Source: Bog-159 sp963818855 (GTDB taxonomy: Bacteria > Acidobacteriota > Terriglobia > Bryobacterales > Bryobacteraceae). Taken from it: 64,000 nucleotides of DNA. A model generated the notes under the pieces. It saw only the letters and a program-made list of their open reading frames with translations. It made no database searches and was not told the DNA's origin. Position 1 is the stretch's first letter, and the number at the start of each line of letters is the position of its first letter. The stretch covers positions 1-64,000 of the forward strand of contig CAWFUH010000002.1 of the NCBI GenBank assembly GCA_963818855.1, in the 5' to 3' direction. Below, piece after piece: positions 17,348 through 26,584 of this stretch. The position numbers were made by a program, and so were the translations under genes.

Positions 17348-18343
17348 TTATTCTACTGGAACGCTGACGATATTGCGACACAAGGGGGCATTCAACGGGG
17401 AAATCAGGCGGGCGGCCCCGCGCCGCCAGGCCGACATTGGTCGCCTCACCCTTTGGGGCAATCCGGCGTGGGGCACTTCAACCGTCGTCATCAGGATCGC
17501 GGCATGATGGTTCGCGGATGCCGCGGCCTCGTGGAAGGTCGGCGCGACTGAGGCGAATAGTGTGCGCCGATCGTCGCCTCCTAACATGCAGGCGAACACA
17601 CCGACTCCATCGGTCTTGCGTTCCTCCAGGATGTGTCCACCCTCGGCCACCCGGATCAACCGGCTGTGGGCCGCATCCGCCACCCACACTGCGCCTTCCG
17701 CGTCAAGAGAGATCCCGTCCGGCACTGCGGCCACTTGTCCCAACATTTCTCCGGTGTTGGTCGATGCCGGGAGATCGCCGAAGGCGGCCCAAGTCCGACG
17801 CTCACTCAACGAACCTAAAGCGACAGTGAAGGCACTCAGCCGGTTCATCGTCGATTCGGCCACGATCAGCGTGCAGCCGTCCGGAGTGAGCACCATGCCG
17901 TTGGGGAAGCCGAGTTGGTCGGCCACCACCTTGGCCGTGCCGTCGGGCTCAACGCAGATGAGCACGGTGGTAAGGGCTGGGGCACCACCCATTAGGTCGA
18001 ACCCGAAATTGCCCACCCACGCGCGATCGTCGCGATTGACCAGCATGTCGTTCAAGTGCCACTGGGCCAGTCCCGACAGATCAGCGTGCTCGACGAGTGA
18101 ACCGTCGACCTCACGCCGCAGGACTTTGCGGTCGCGCATGGACACGATCAACATCCGGCCGTCGGGAAGGAACCCGAGTCCCGCGGGCTGTTGGGGCACG
18201 TGAGCCAATGTCTTCGCCGTGCCGTCCAGGGCCACGGCCAGAACCCGGTGCGTGTAGAAGTCGGAAACGTAGAGCCGCCTGTCGCGCCAACGTGGGCACT
18301 CGGTGAATGACAAGCCGCTGATGAGGGTGGTGAACGCCGGCAT
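17348..18343 (-). CDS. SMP-30/gluconolactonase-family protein
   Basis: This 331-residue six-bladed propeller is of the SMP-30/gluconolactonase/LRE family. It starts at ATG 18343 after a strong GAGGAGG. Conserved points are the metal-binding Glu in GLSFTECPRWRDRRLYVSDF, an Asn in QWHLNDMLVNRDDRAWVGNFG, FPNGMVLTPDGCTLIVAES and the Asp in AVPDGISLDAEGAVWVADA. No signal peptide is visible, so it is probably cytoplasmic. Family members hydrolyse aldonolactones to aldonic acids. The C-terminal 40 residues after TVEVPHAGLP look like a non-homologous extension. It is cotranscribed with the downstream Tat propeller gene (26-base gap). Confidence 0.88.
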   Translation of the reverse strand: MPAFTTLISGLSFTECPRWRDRRLYVSDFYTHRVLAVALDGTAKTLAHVPQQPAGLGFLPDGRMLIVSMRDRKVLRREVDGSLVEHADLSGLAQWHLNDMLVNRDDRAWVGNFGFDLMGGAPALTTVLICVEPDGTAKVVADQLGFPNGMVLTPDGCTLIVAESTMNRLSAFTVALGSLSERRTWAAFGDLPASTNTGEMLGQVAAVPDGISLDAEGAVWVADAAHSRLIRVAEGGHILEERKTDGVGVFACMLGGDDRRTLFASVAPTFHEAAASANHHAAILMTTVEVPHAGLPQRVRRPMSAWRRGAARLISPLNAPLCRNIVSVPVE

Positions 18344-18360
18344 CGTGATCCTCCTCGAAT

Positions 18361-18661
18361 CGCCCGCCGAAGCTGCGCGGCAAGCTCCACATTTCTGTGG
18401 GCGGAGGACACCTATTTTCTTAACGACGCGGTTTACCTGATGGAGGATTTCCTCAAGCAAACTGGCACTCCGGGCCACGGTGTGCCTTATGTGGACGAGG
18501 TCCGCTACGGGCCGCGGGCCGAGTACTGCTGGAACGGTGACCCGGACCATCCCAATTGGTACTCGCGCCTGCACTACAACCAGATGTATGTGCCGCAGAT
18601 TATACAACGGATTCAGGCCACGGCGCCTCCGGGATCGGATCTGACAAGTTGGAGGTATTAG
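18361..18661 (+). pseudogene. C-terminal remnant of a hydrolase-like protein
   Basis: A short reading frame ends at 18661 and contains EDTYFLNDAVYLMEDFLKQT, YGPRAEYCWNGDPDHPNWYS and LHYNQMYVPQIIQRIQ. A related stretch just upstream, PPKLRGKLHISVG, is in another frame, so a frameshift occurs near 18395. I do not know the family securely; the pattern resembles the C-terminal end of an exported esterase-like alpha/beta hydrolase. Most of the gene is missing, because the divergent SMP-30 gene begins at 18343 immediately to its left. Confidence 0.55.
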
Positions 18662-18766
18662 GCGACAATAACTCCAGCCAAGGGGCGCACATCGGGAGCT
18701 GCTTGTATGTCGCGTACAGGTCTGGTCAAGCGCCGGTCTCGATTGAAGTTCCTGGCCAGCTCTGCT

Positions 18767-19145
18767 CTAACTGTTCCGGCCAATGATAATGAACCAGACC
18801 TTCGGCCCGCCCTCGGAGAATGAAACATCCTCCAAGTCCTGGCGCACATCCGCGCGCCGCGACCGGATCTCTTCAACCATCCAAGCCTGATAAAACGCGG
18901 CCCGAATCTCCCGCTGCGAGACGCGCCGGGGGCCCTGTGTGCCGGGCTCCTCGTCGCTGAAACATAGTAGCAACAGCCGTCCGCCTGGCGCGGTCACATG
19001 GGTAAGCCCGGAGATGTACCGCATGCGGTCCTCGTCCGACAAAACGTGGAACAGACCGCTGTCGATTACGGTGGCGAATCGTTGGTCCCAATCGCCAAGC
19101 GTCAAAGCGTCTTTCACCTGGAATTCTACGGCGCGCAAAGCCAAC
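18767..19145 (-). pseudogene. 5'-truncated class I SAM-dependent methyltransferase
   Basis: The C-terminal half of a methyltransferase is clear: VEFQVKDALTLGDWDQRFA, VIDSGLFHVLSDEDR, APGGRLLLLCFSDEEPGTQG and RREIRAAFYQAW-type sequence. The SAM-binding first half (the GCGTGE-type motif I) is missing. The open frame continues to 19279, but those residues read through the antisense of an IS256-type transposase fragment and are not part of the family. The gene was probably cut by that element and then reduced. Not expected to function. Confidence 0.75.
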
Positions 19146-19290
19146 GACGATTGCCTGGCAGAGTTGCGCTGGTTGTATGACCGCCACGATCTGGAACACG
19201 CGCGGCAGGACTTGGCCGTGTGGTTGAACAAGTGGCAGTCGAAGCATCCCAAGTTGTGCAACTGGGTAGAGGCCAACATCGAGGCGATTA
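19146..19290 (+). mobile_element. scar of an IS256-family transposase gene
   Basis: On the plus strand about 45 residues match the C-terminal region of mutator-type (IS256) transposases: LAELRWLYDRHDLEHARQDL, then AVWLNKWQSKHPKLCNWVEA and NIEA. The expected catalytic N-terminal part and the terminal ELTFYRLP/RLERFNE-type region are absent, so this is a small leftover. It abuts the truncated methyltransferase at about 19145, suggesting that the IS caused that truncation. I see no inverted repeats or target duplication. Confidence 0.7.
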
Positions 19291-19516
19291 CTCATGAAAA
19301 CGTTCATCATACCCCGTGCCGGAAGGTGGGTCGCTCTCGGTCCGACGTATTTGACCGTACGCGGTTAAGGAAATCTGACCGCAAGGGCCTTTGCAGACGC
19401 CCGGAAATCAGCTTTCGGCCACGTGTCTCTTCGCGCGCCGCAAGCCAGGCACATGAGAGGGATAGACCCACATCGCGCCTTGAAGCGCGGAGCCGCCCGT
19501 CTTTCCGGATAACATG

Positions 19517-19540
19517 AAAAGGGGAGCCTTTCGGCTCCCC
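19517..19540 (-). terminator. intrinsic terminator of the Oar-like receptor gene
   Basis: On the minus strand a perfect 8-bp stem GGGGAGCC/GGCTCCCC closed by a GAAA tetraloop is followed directly by TTTT. It lies 30 bases past the stop codon of the TonB receptor gene that ends at 19570, as expected for a rho-independent terminator. Confidence 0.9.
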
Positions 19541-19569
19541 TGGTGTTCGCCGGTGGATTTTGAGGTCGA

Positions 19570-22500
19570 CTAGAAGGTGACCTTTCCGGTGATCTGGACG
19601 AGGCGGGGCGCGGAATCGAAGCCCAGGAAGTTACCATAGGGACTGGTCGGGGTCCCGGCCATTTGCAGGATATTTCCAAATGTGGCATCACCGAAGCCGC
19701 TGTCAGGCACGGCGTAGTTCGGGTGGTTGAAGACATTGAAGGCCTGGGCGCCCACGCCGAGGGTGAGCCGCTCGGCGATCTTGAACGTCTTAAAGACCTG
19801 CATATCGACGTCGAAGTAGCCAGGGCCGCGGAACTGATTGCGGCTTTGGGGCGAAATCCCCGGGTAATTCGTAAAGGTACTTGAGGCGCTCTGAATAAAG
19901 CTATTAGCGTTCAAGCAAGGTGTGTTGACTGCAGATGCCCCGCAGCTATTGGTGTAAGGGCCCGTCGGGTAAGCAAGGATCGGCGCGTCCGTATTGGTGA
20001 TGGCTCCGCTCCAATTATTATCGGTGACGGTGAATGGCATTCCCGAGCGCAGGTAGGCCTTGCCGGACAATTGCCAGCCCGCAAACACGGAGTTCATGAG
20101 ATGGTTGCCGAAACGATACGCGGGCGAATATACCCAATCGCCAGTCAGGCTGTGCCGGATGTCGTAATCGGAGTTGCCGTAATTACCCTGCCGCAGCCCG
20201 TACGGGCTGATCTGCGTCCCGATGGCCGTATTGGTATTGATGGCGAAGACGCCACCGTTGGAAACGTCGTCGAGGCCGTGGGACCAGGTGTAATTCAGGT
20301 CGAAACTCAATCCGTGCGAGAGATGTTTTCTGAGCGTAACTGTAGCACCGTTGTAATTGGAAACAGCTCCGCTCTGGACCTCGGTGACCGTGCCGTAGCT
20401 GGGATTGGGCGGCGCACCCTGCGCGATCGCGCCGACGGTCGGGTAAAGCGCACCAGGGAGCCCGAAGGCTTCGGGGTCATACGCGTTGCCCCAGGTATTT
20501 CCATACGGGATTTTGATACCGTGGTTCCCGTTATAAGCCAGAATCAGAGCGTAGGAGCCACCCAAATCGCGCTGAATCTGCAAATTCCATTCCTGATAAA
20601 CGGGCGAGTGAATGGTCCCATTGAAGTAGTTGAACGAAGGCGCCTCGAAGATGGCTCCGAGGCCCTGCAAAGTTGAGGAGATCTGATTGAAGCTCTGATT
20701 GATGTTGAACGACTTTGCAGAGGCCGCGTACGTGGCAGCCCCACCCGCGGGATCGAACGGCAGTACCCCGCCGGCAGGCCGGACACGGATCGCAACCGTA
20801 GAGGGCGGATCCGAATTCAAGTTGTCTACCAGCCCGGCGGGTGCATTATCGTAGAACATGCCGGCTCCGCCGCTGATGATGGTCTTGCCCGACGTACCTG
20901 GGGAATAGGAGAAACCAAGGCGGGGCGACCAGTCGATTGTGTCGACGCCAGGGTACGCGTAATGCAGACCGGTGGCAATGTCGGCGCTATAAGGGACACT
21001 GCCGTTGCCGGCAACCGTCGAAGCGAGGCTGGCGAACGGAGCTTTGAACGCTGAGAAGCAGTCCGTCTGACAAACCGGATTTGAGTTGTGCTCGCCGCGG
21101 AGGGCGATGGTCAACTTAAAGTTGGGGCGAACTCTCCACTCGTCTTGCGCGTACAGACCTAATCCCCACAGGGCGATCGGTACGTCGGTGGATAGATTGT
21201 CGGATTGCCGGTATTGGAACGCAAGCCCATCGGCATACTGCTGCAGACCATTTCCCGTGTAGCCGAAGTAAACGGCCGGTTCGTTGAATGCGAAGTTATG
21301 GTCGCTGACGTCGTAACGCCGGAAGTTTTCGCCGAATTTCAGACTGTGGCTCCCGAAGGTGTAGCTGAAATCGTCGATGAGTTGGTATTGGGTGATGTTG
21401 CGGCCTTGGGGGAACTCGTATATCCCATTGAAGCCGGTAAACGGAACCGTACCGGAAGTAATGATGCCGTACGGAAAGATGCTCAAATCCTGAACAGTAT
21501 CCTGCGTGAACTGAGCCCGATAGTAGCTCAGCGTTGCCATGAAGGAGTTCGTCGCACGCGGACTAAAGACGTGCGTCTCGTCGAACTGAGTATCCCACGA
21601 AGGCTGCTTCGAGATGGCGTCGAACTTCGGATCGACCGGGTCAGTCGCGCTCGGCTGCGTGCCGCGATCCATTTTGTACCGGAAATAAGCCTGATCTTTG
21701 TCGCCGATCCGCTGATCCACGCGACCGGACAGAATCCATTCGGAAGCCAAAACTGAGGGACTCGAGCGGAACTGCAGGGCGCAGGGCGCCGTAGCAGGGT
21801 TGAAGCCGGACAGCGTCAGACTGTCGCATGCCGTAGTGTTCGGGAGGGCGCTCGCGCCGCTATAGCCCGGCACGTTTTGGTATAGGTTGAACATTTTCTG
21901 GTAAGTGGGGGCCTCGATGGGCTGTGTGGCTGTGACGTTAGCCAGCACCGCGCTCGCAAATTGCGGACTCGGAACGGTGAGTACATTGGTGACCGGGAGC
22001 ACGAACTTGAGCCCTTCGTTGTCGACGAAGAAGAACGTCTTGTTCTTGATGATAGGGCCGCCGATGGAGTCCGCCCACTGATTCGCGTTGGCGAAGGGCG
22101 TGGGCGCCCCCTGCGTATTATTGAACGTATCGTTCGCGTTCAGGAACCTTCCGTTCCAGTAATAATTGGCGTTGCCGTGGATCTGGTTGGTGCCCGACTT
22201 GGTGACATAAGAAACCTGAGCTCCGGATAGTTGACCGTACTGACCACTGTAAGGGTTCGTCGTGATGGTTACTTCCTGAACTTCGTTCGAGCCAAGCGTG
22301 AGGTTGGATGCACCCGAATTGTTGATATTGAAATACGGATCCATGTTGTTTTCGCCATTGGTAGTGAACAGGTTGGAAGTGCCGGGTAACCCGTTTACGG
22401 TGAAGTTGCCGAAACCGCTCATTCCGGCCGGCGCGACGTTGAGAAGAGCACCGGGCGCGGTGTAGGCGATAGTGGTTAAATCGCCGCCGCCGCTGGGTAA

Positions 22501-22959
22501 CAGTTCCATCTGCTGCTGCGTAAAGGTGGTGATTTGGGCCGGGTCGTCGTTGACGAGAGGCATGGCAGCCGAAACCTCAACGGTGGTCACGGCTTGTCCC
22601 ACCTGAAGAATCAGACTGGCCGTGACCACGTTTCCGACAGAAACCTCGACGGGCCGTTCGATCCTTTCAAAGCCGGCGACAGTCGTTGATACCGTATAGC
22701 GGCCCGGTTTAAGAAGCGAAAACCGGAACTCTCCCGAGCTGTTGGATAACGCGGTTTGAACGGAACCGTTATCGAGATCGGTCAGCGTGACAGTTGCGTT
22801 GGGGATCGCGGCGTTGGTGGCATCCGTGATGTTGCCGGATACACCGCCGGTTGTCAGAGATTGTGCGAGGCTGGGGACCGTACCTACAGTCAGCAGGACT
22901 CCAAATGTGCCGAAGAGCAGCGCCCCGAGCCGGAGTTTGGCGTTTATTGAAGCAGTCAT
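19570..22959 (-). CDS. Oar-like TonB-dependent outer-membrane receptor
   Basis: This 1129-residue outer-membrane protein has a signal peptide (LGALLFGTFGVLLTVGTVPSLAQ) and then a carboxypeptidase-regulatory-like beta-sandwich (about residues 35-120; GGVSGNITDATNAAIPNATV, SGEFRFSLLKPGRYTVS). A plug domain with NGLPGTSNLFTTNGENNMDP follows, then a long beta-barrel ending in ITGKVTF with the terminal aromatic typical of outer-membrane barrels. The architecture and length match the Oar-like receptors expanded in Acidobacteriota. The ligand is unknown, perhaps an oligosaccharide or peptide. No ribosome binding site is visible before ATG 22959. A GNRA-hairpin terminator follows the gene. Confidence 0.9.
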   Translation of the reverse strand: MTASINAKLRLGALLFGTFGVLLTVGTVPSLAQSLTTGGVSGNITDATNAAIPNATVTLTDLDNGSVQTALSNSSGEFRFSLLKPGRYTVSTTVAGFERIERPVEVSVGNVVTASLILQVGQAVTTVEVSAAMPLVNDDPAQITTFTQQQMELLPSGGGDLTTIAYTAPGALLNVAPAGMSGFGNFTVNGLPGTSNLFTTNGENNMDPYFNINNSGASNLTLGSNEVQEVTITTNPYSGQYGQLSGAQVSYVTKSGTNQIHGNANYYWNGRFLNANDTFNNTQGAPTPFANANQWADSIGGPIIKNKTFFFVDNEGLKFVLPVTNVLTVPSPQFASAVLANVTATQPIEAPTYQKMFNLYQNVPGYSGASALPNTTACDSLTLSGFNPATAPCALQFRSSPSVLASEWILSGRVDQRIGDKDQAYFRYKMDRGTQPSATDPVDPKFDAISKQPSWDTQFDETHVFSPRATNSFMATLSYYRAQFTQDTVQDLSIFPYGIITSGTVPFTGFNGIYEFPQGRNITQYQLIDDFSYTFGSHSLKFGENFRRYDVSDHNFAFNEPAVYFGYTGNGLQQYADGLAFQYRQSDNLSTDVPIALWGLGLYAQDEWRVRPNFKLTIALRGEHNSNPVCQTDCFSAFKAPFASLASTVAGNGSVPYSADIATGLHYAYPGVDTIDWSPRLGFSYSPGTSGKTIISGGAGMFYDNAPAGLVDNLNSDPPSTVAIRVRPAGGVLPFDPAGGAATYAASAKSFNINQSFNQISSTLQGLGAIFEAPSFNYFNGTIHSPVYQEWNLQIQRDLGGSYALILAYNGNHGIKIPYGNTWGNAYDPEAFGLPGALYPTVGAIAQGAPPNPSYGTVTEVQSGAVSNYNGATVTLRKHLSHGLSFDLNYTWSHGLDDVSNGGVFAINTNTAIGTQISPYGLRQGNYGNSDYDIRHSLTGDWVYSPAYRFGNHLMNSVFAGWQLSGKAYLRSGMPFTVTDNNWSGAITNTDAPILAYPTGPYTNSCGASAVNTPCLNANSFIQSASSTFTNYPGISPQSRNQFRGPGYFDVDMQVFKTFKIAERLTLGVGAQAFNVFNHPNYAVPDSGFGDATFGNILQMAGTPTSPYGNFLGFDSAPRLVQITGKVTF

Positions 22960-23469
22960 ATGGCTAGTAGAGTAGCGTTGACCGGCTTCGGTTGGTTGGG
23001 CTGATCCTTAAGCCGTTTGAACGATGCGACGAGTTGCGGGTCTTGGCCGCCGAGCCGTTCTTGTCAACGCGCTCGCGTAGTTGCGCCGCGACCTACTACT
23101 GGAGCAAAACCGCAATAGGTGCCCGCGTAGCCAAGTGGCGCAGCCTCAAGACAAATCGGCTCCCTCACTCAGGGGCCGCCCCATTTCGGTTGAGTCTAAC
23201 CGGCGATTTCGCCGGCTACATCCGGCACGAAATAGAAAAAAAGCCATCGCCTGTGGCCGAAGACATGCTCCGTGCAGAGTAGACGAACAGAGCTGTGGCG
23301 AGCGCCGTCCCTTGCGCCGGGCAATGGCGTGAGGATTTCGTTCGAACCTGGTTAATAGATCCGAGGAGGCGAACTACAATGCTGTGGGGCCGTCACCAAT
23401 AAAACGGCCGGTCTACTGCTTCGAAGTTTACGAACCCAACAAGACTTGAGTCTTAACAAATAATTGCTC
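22960..23469. other. intergenic region, no gene recognised
   Basis: This region lies between the starts/ends of two minus-strand genes. The ORF 22992-23282 (+) lacks motifs and a ribosome binding site. The region contains a 16-bp palindrome-like hairpin (CCGGCGATTTCGCCGG near 23200) without a T-run, and the left copy (22999-23046) of a diverged direct repeat whose other copy is at 24354-24402. Promoter elements for the receptor gene could not be assigned. Confidence 0.4.
22999..23046 (+). repeat. diverged direct repeat, copy A
   Basis: About 48 bases sharing roughly 80% identity by eye with 24354-24402, including GATGCGACGAGTTGC here and GATGCGGCGAGTTGC there. Copy B lies just upstream of the LytS-type kinase gene at 24449. 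Whether this is a regulatory element or an old duplication is unknown. Confidence 0.45.
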
Positions 23470-24204
23470 TTAGTGACCCAAGTGCTGCGCAGCGCTGCCA
23501 TCTGACCAATTGGCGACTGGAATCAGGAAAATTGTCTCGGGTTCCGGCATGTCGCGAAATTCGTCATTAAACAATACTGGAGAGCCGGCACTGTTCGCGC
23601 CCCAACTGGCCTCGCCTGTCTTAGGAACATGGATCATCAAGTGAGGACACCAATGCCCGGCTGCGTCGCCGAGATATCCCATCTTCGAAAGCATATAAGA
23701 CATCGCGCCGGCCTCCGGCGCCGGCAGTTCTTTCTTGGCAACGCTAGCCGCAATTAGTCCACGCACCTGTTCCTTAGATAACCCGGCCAGGAACATTTTC
23801 GTCCTTCCCAAAGTATAGGGAAGGACCGTTCTGACCGCGGCCGGGTTATAGCAGACAGGTCCTCGAATCTTAGGATTCCAGAACTCCGGACTGTCGAAGG
23901 AGGACATCCATGACCGTTCGACCAGGCACGTGAAGCCGTCCTTGCCGTTGAGGGCAGTTCTGTAGCCATCAGTGCCGAGAATAAGAACCGTTGCGTCTTG
24001 TGTGATTGATTCTGGAGCCGCGGTGCGGGCCATGGCGATTTCAGCGCCGGAATCCGCTATCAGGTACTGCTCAATGGGAGCTATCCGGGGGTATTGTTCC
24101 GCAACCGTGATTCCTTGGCAGCCGGCGGCCAAGATTGACCCCAGCAAAGCGGATGATAGCGAGGTTCTATGTAGATGTGCGTTTCTCATCGGGAGGGTTC
24201 TCAT
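23470..24204 (-). CDS. putative exported lipoprotein of unknown function
   Basis: This 244-residue protein has a lipoprotein-type signal (TSLSSALLGSILAAGCQG, likely lipidated Cys). The mature part is unrecognised: SGAEIAMARTAAPESITQDA, VLGTDGYRTALNGKDGFTCL, GPVCYNPAAVRTVLPY and GHWCPHLMIHVPKTGEASW. Several Cys and His residues are present but no known motif. The best start is ATG 24204 (a weak TGGAAC upstream); the frame extends to 24231, and ATG 24189 is possible. It is a single gene on the minus strand, divergent from the LytS-type kinase at 24449. Secreted location is inferred from the signal alone. Confidence 0.6.
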   Translation of the reverse strand: MRTLPMRNAHLHRTSLSSALLGSILAAGCQGITVAEQYPRIAPIEQYLIADSGAEIAMARTAAPESITQDATVLILGTDGYRTALNGKDGFTCLVERSWMSSFDSPEFWNPKIRGPVCYNPAAVRTVLPYTLGRTKMFLAGLSKEQVRGLIAASVAKKELPAPEAGAMSYMLSKMGYLGDAAGHWCPHLMIHVPKTGEASWGANSAGSPVLFNDEFRDMPEPETIFLIPVANWSDGSAAQHLGH

Positions 24205-24353
24205 GTTCCAGACTCTTTTGCCACAGTTCAAAAGGGGCGCGTGTCTCGCGCCGCCATACGGAGAGGAACTCCGCTGAAGAAAAGCGGCGCGGTGCGCCCC
24301 GTTTGGCGCGAGTTCCTCAGAAGTAGATTACCGCCTACCGGATTAGTTGGGCG

Positions 24354-24402
24354 GGCTGAATCCTCAGGGCGATTGACCGATGCGGCGAGTTGCCGGTTTT
24401 GA
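24354..24402 (+). repeat. diverged direct repeat, copy B
   Basis: Partner of 22999-23046, with one single-base gap and about 8 mismatches by eye. It ends 46 bases before the ATG of the histidine kinase, so it overlaps the likely promoter region of that gene. Confidence 0.45.
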
Positions 24403-24448
24403 TCGGTAGAGCGGGCCCACGCGACGCTGCAACTGCGCTAGAATTCGC

Positions 24449-25519
24449 ATGGTGATTCATAAATCGTTGCGGCTCACCTCATTTTGGCAGTTGCAAGCAC
24501 TGGGGTGGGTCTGTTTCTATGCTTGGACTCTGTTGGGATCGCTTCCCGACATTATGCGACGCTCGGGAGCGCTTCGCGAAAACACGCTGGTCGTGTGTTT
24601 GCTGTTCCTCGGTAGTTGTATACTGCACCCTGTTTGCCGGTGGCTGCTGCGCCGTTACCCCTCCTGGATCGCGTTTGAATTGCGGGCTTTTGGCGTGTCG
24701 GTCACAATCGGGGCGGCGACCGCGTTCGTGTATGAACTGACGGTGAGGGGCATTCACAACATGAGGGTCGTGGACCTGGCCGTAAATTCGGCCGATTTCC
24801 CTTTCTTGCTTTTCTGTTGGTCCAGTCTGTACTTCAGCATCAAGCAATGGCATACATCGTCGCGGGAAAGGGAACGTCTGTTGCGTGCCGAAGCGGAGGC
24901 TCGGGAAGCCCGGCTACAAGCGTTGCGCTATCAATTGAATCCGCACTTTCTGTTCAACTCGCTGAACGCCGTTTCAACGCTCGTTCTGGATGGTGAAGCT
25001 TCCGCGGCTACGAAGATGTTGTCCCAAATCGGGGAGTTCTTGCGCACCAGCCTGAACGGCCAAGCCGCCCTGGAGGCGCCTCTTTCACAGGAGATGGCGT
25101 TTACGGAACAGTACATAGCAATCGAGAAAACCAGGCTGGGGGAGCGGTTGCAAGTGGCGTTAACTATATCTCCCGATACGCTGGATGCCATGGTGCCGGG
25201 TATGCTACTTCAGCCGCTGGTGGAGAACGCGGTGCGCCACGGCGTGGCGAGCATTGCCGAGGGCGGGAAGATCGCGATAGAGAGCGCGCTGCACGAAGGG
25301 CGATTACGCATTATCGTCAGGAATTCGGGACGGCAAGGCCCCGGCAAACACGGGGAGGGCGAGAATGGGATCGGCAAACGCAACATCTCCGAACGATTGC
25401 AGACACTATACGGTGACGATCATCGATTCTGGCTGGAGTGGCCGGAATCCGGCGGCTGTGTCGTCAACGTGGAACTGCCCATCCGGAAGCTCGAACCGCA
25501 AGAGGTATCGCCGTGTTAG
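24449..25519 (+). CDS. LytS-type sensor histidine kinase
   Basis: This 356-residue HisKA_7 kinase has four hydrophobic segments (about residues 12-130), then a coiled coil rich in Arg/Glu (SSRERERLLRAEAEAREARL). The phosphorylation motif is LNPHFLFNSLNAVSTLVL, the N box is LLQPLVENAVRHG and the lid region is GENGIGKRNISERLQTLYG. Its last codons overlap the GTG start of the next gene by 7 bases, so kinase and regulator are translationally coupled. It is a complete counterpart of the damaged pair at 13.9-15.8 kb. The signal is unknown. Confidence 0.92.
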   Translation: MVIHKSLRLTSFWQLQALGWVCFYAWTLLGSLPDIMRRSGALRENTLVVCLLFLGSCILHPVCRWLLRRYPSWIAFELRAFGVSVTIGAATAFVYELTVRGIHNMRVVDLAVNSADFPFLLFCWSSLYFSIKQWHTSSRERERLLRAEAEAREARLQALRYQLNPHFLFNSLNAVSTLVLDGEASAATKMLSQIGEFLRTSLNGQAALEAPLSQEMAFTEQYIAIEKTRLGERLQVALTISPDTLDAMVPGMLLQPLVENAVRHGVASIAEGGKIAIESALHEGRLRIIVRNSGRQGPGKHGEGENGIGKRNISERLQTLYGDDHRFWLEWPESGGCVVNVELPIRKLEPQEVSPC

Positions 25520-26271
25520 CGCTTATCGTGGATGACGAGCCATTGGCGCGCCGCGGGGTCGTTCTAAGGCTGCGGAAGTTCAAGGATATCGAGATCGTTG
25601 GGCAATGCGGGGATGGCGTTTCCGCAGTGGAGAAAATACTTGAACTTTCGCCCGACTTGGTCTTTTTGGATGTGCAGATGCCTGGCATGGATGGTTTCGA
25701 GGTCTTGCGCGCGGTGCCAAAAGAGAAGCTGCCGAACGTAATCTTTTTGACCGCGTTTGAACAGCACGCACTGCGCGCATTCGAGGTTCACGCGTTGGAC
25801 TACCTTCTGAAGCCGGTGGATGACGAGCGCTTTGCGGCCGCTATCGGCCGGGCGCGAAAGCTCGCCGATTCATCGTTGAAGACGAGGATGGCTGAACGCC
25901 TTTTGCAGATGCTCGATCAGACGCAAGAGAAATTTGTCTCCCGTTTCACGGTGCAAACCGGGCCTCGCATACAGATTGTGCAAGCGGACGATGTGGAATG
26001 GATTGGAGCTGCCGGGGATTATGCGGAGCTCCACGCGCACGGCCGCGCCTACCTGCTGCGAGAAACCATGGCTTCGCTGGAGCAGAGGCTCAATCCGGCG
26101 AATTTTCTTCGCATCCATCGTTCCCGAATCGTGCGGGCGGAAAACATCGTGGAGCTGCGTTCCATCGAGAATCGGGAATTCATTGTCCGGCTTTCCGATG
26201 GCTCCGAACACCGCTCCAGCCGCACTCACGCGAACCGTCTGGAACGCTGGTTGTCATCCGGAGGGCAATGA
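25513..26271 (+). CDS. LytTR-family response regulator
   Basis: This is a 252-residue regulator. The receiver domain has LALIVDDEPLARRGVVL, the phospho-acceptor Asp in LVFLDVQMPGMDGF, Thr in VIFLTAFEQHA and Lys in YLLKPVDDERF. The LytTR DNA-binding domain (about residues 145-245) includes VEWIGAAGDYAELHAHG, NFLRIHRSRIVRAENI and SSRTHANRLERWL. Translation starts at GTG 25513 inside the end of the kinase gene, with AGAGGT as ribosome binding site. An upstream frame to 25438 is only overlap. It likely controls target promoters in response to the preceding LytS kinase. Confidence 0.93.
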   Translation: MLALIVDDEPLARRGVVLRLRKFKDIEIVGQCGDGVSAVEKILELSPDLVFLDVQMPGMDGFEVLRAVPKEKLPNVIFLTAFEQHALRAFEVHALDYLLKPVDDERFAAAIGRARKLADSSLKTRMAERLLQMLDQTQEKFVSRFTVQTGPRIQIVQADDVEWIGAAGDYAELHAHGRAYLLRETMASLEQRLNPANFLRIHRSRIVRAENIVELRSIENREFIVRLSDGSEHRSSRTHANRLERWLSSGGQ

Positions 26272-26383
26272 CGGCAGACCGGCCGTAGGTGTGCCAGGGT
26301 CATATGCCTCACTGCGGCCCCACCCACCGGCAGCTTCTAAACTGGCATCGCTTTGGCGAAGGAAGGAAATCGCCAATGTAATC

Positions 26384-26584
26384 TCCAGGGCAGCCGCTGG
26401 CCATTCGGCGAGAGCCTGGGATGCCCGGCTTCGCGAGCAGCGGCTGCGTCTTTCCCGCGCCGTCAAGCTGGGCAACCGTAAGTAATTCTACGTCGCCTCC
26501 GCCTCTTCGATACACCAAAGTCCCCGTGCGGGAGAAAGAAACCCGAGCGCTGCCGATCGTCGCCCCAACGGAAAGAAAGGCGGT
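26384..26584 (-). pseudogene. remnant of a TolB/PD40-type propeller domain
   Basis: A short segment reads SVGATIGSARVSFSRTGTLV, YRRGGGDVELLTVAQLDGAG and KTQPLLAKPGIPGSRRM. This is the pattern of one WD40-like (PD40) blade found C-terminal to serine/threonine kinases and in TolB-like proteins of Acidobacteriota (SxxGTLVY ... D..GK..PL). Sequence on either side in the same frame is not recognisable and no start codon fits, so this looks like a leftover of a larger deleted gene. Confidence 0.5.

Noticed and set aside
23115..23205. tRNA-like stretch (GTAGCCAAGTGG ... GGTTGAGTCTAACC)
   Set aside because: The D-arm and T-arm look suggestive, but no acceptor stem pairs with the 5' end, the T-loop lacks TTCRANY and no anticodon arm of correct geometry forms.
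23200..23220. hairpin CCGGCGATTTCGCCGG
   Set aside because: No T-run follows on either strand and no gene ends here, so it is not called a terminator.
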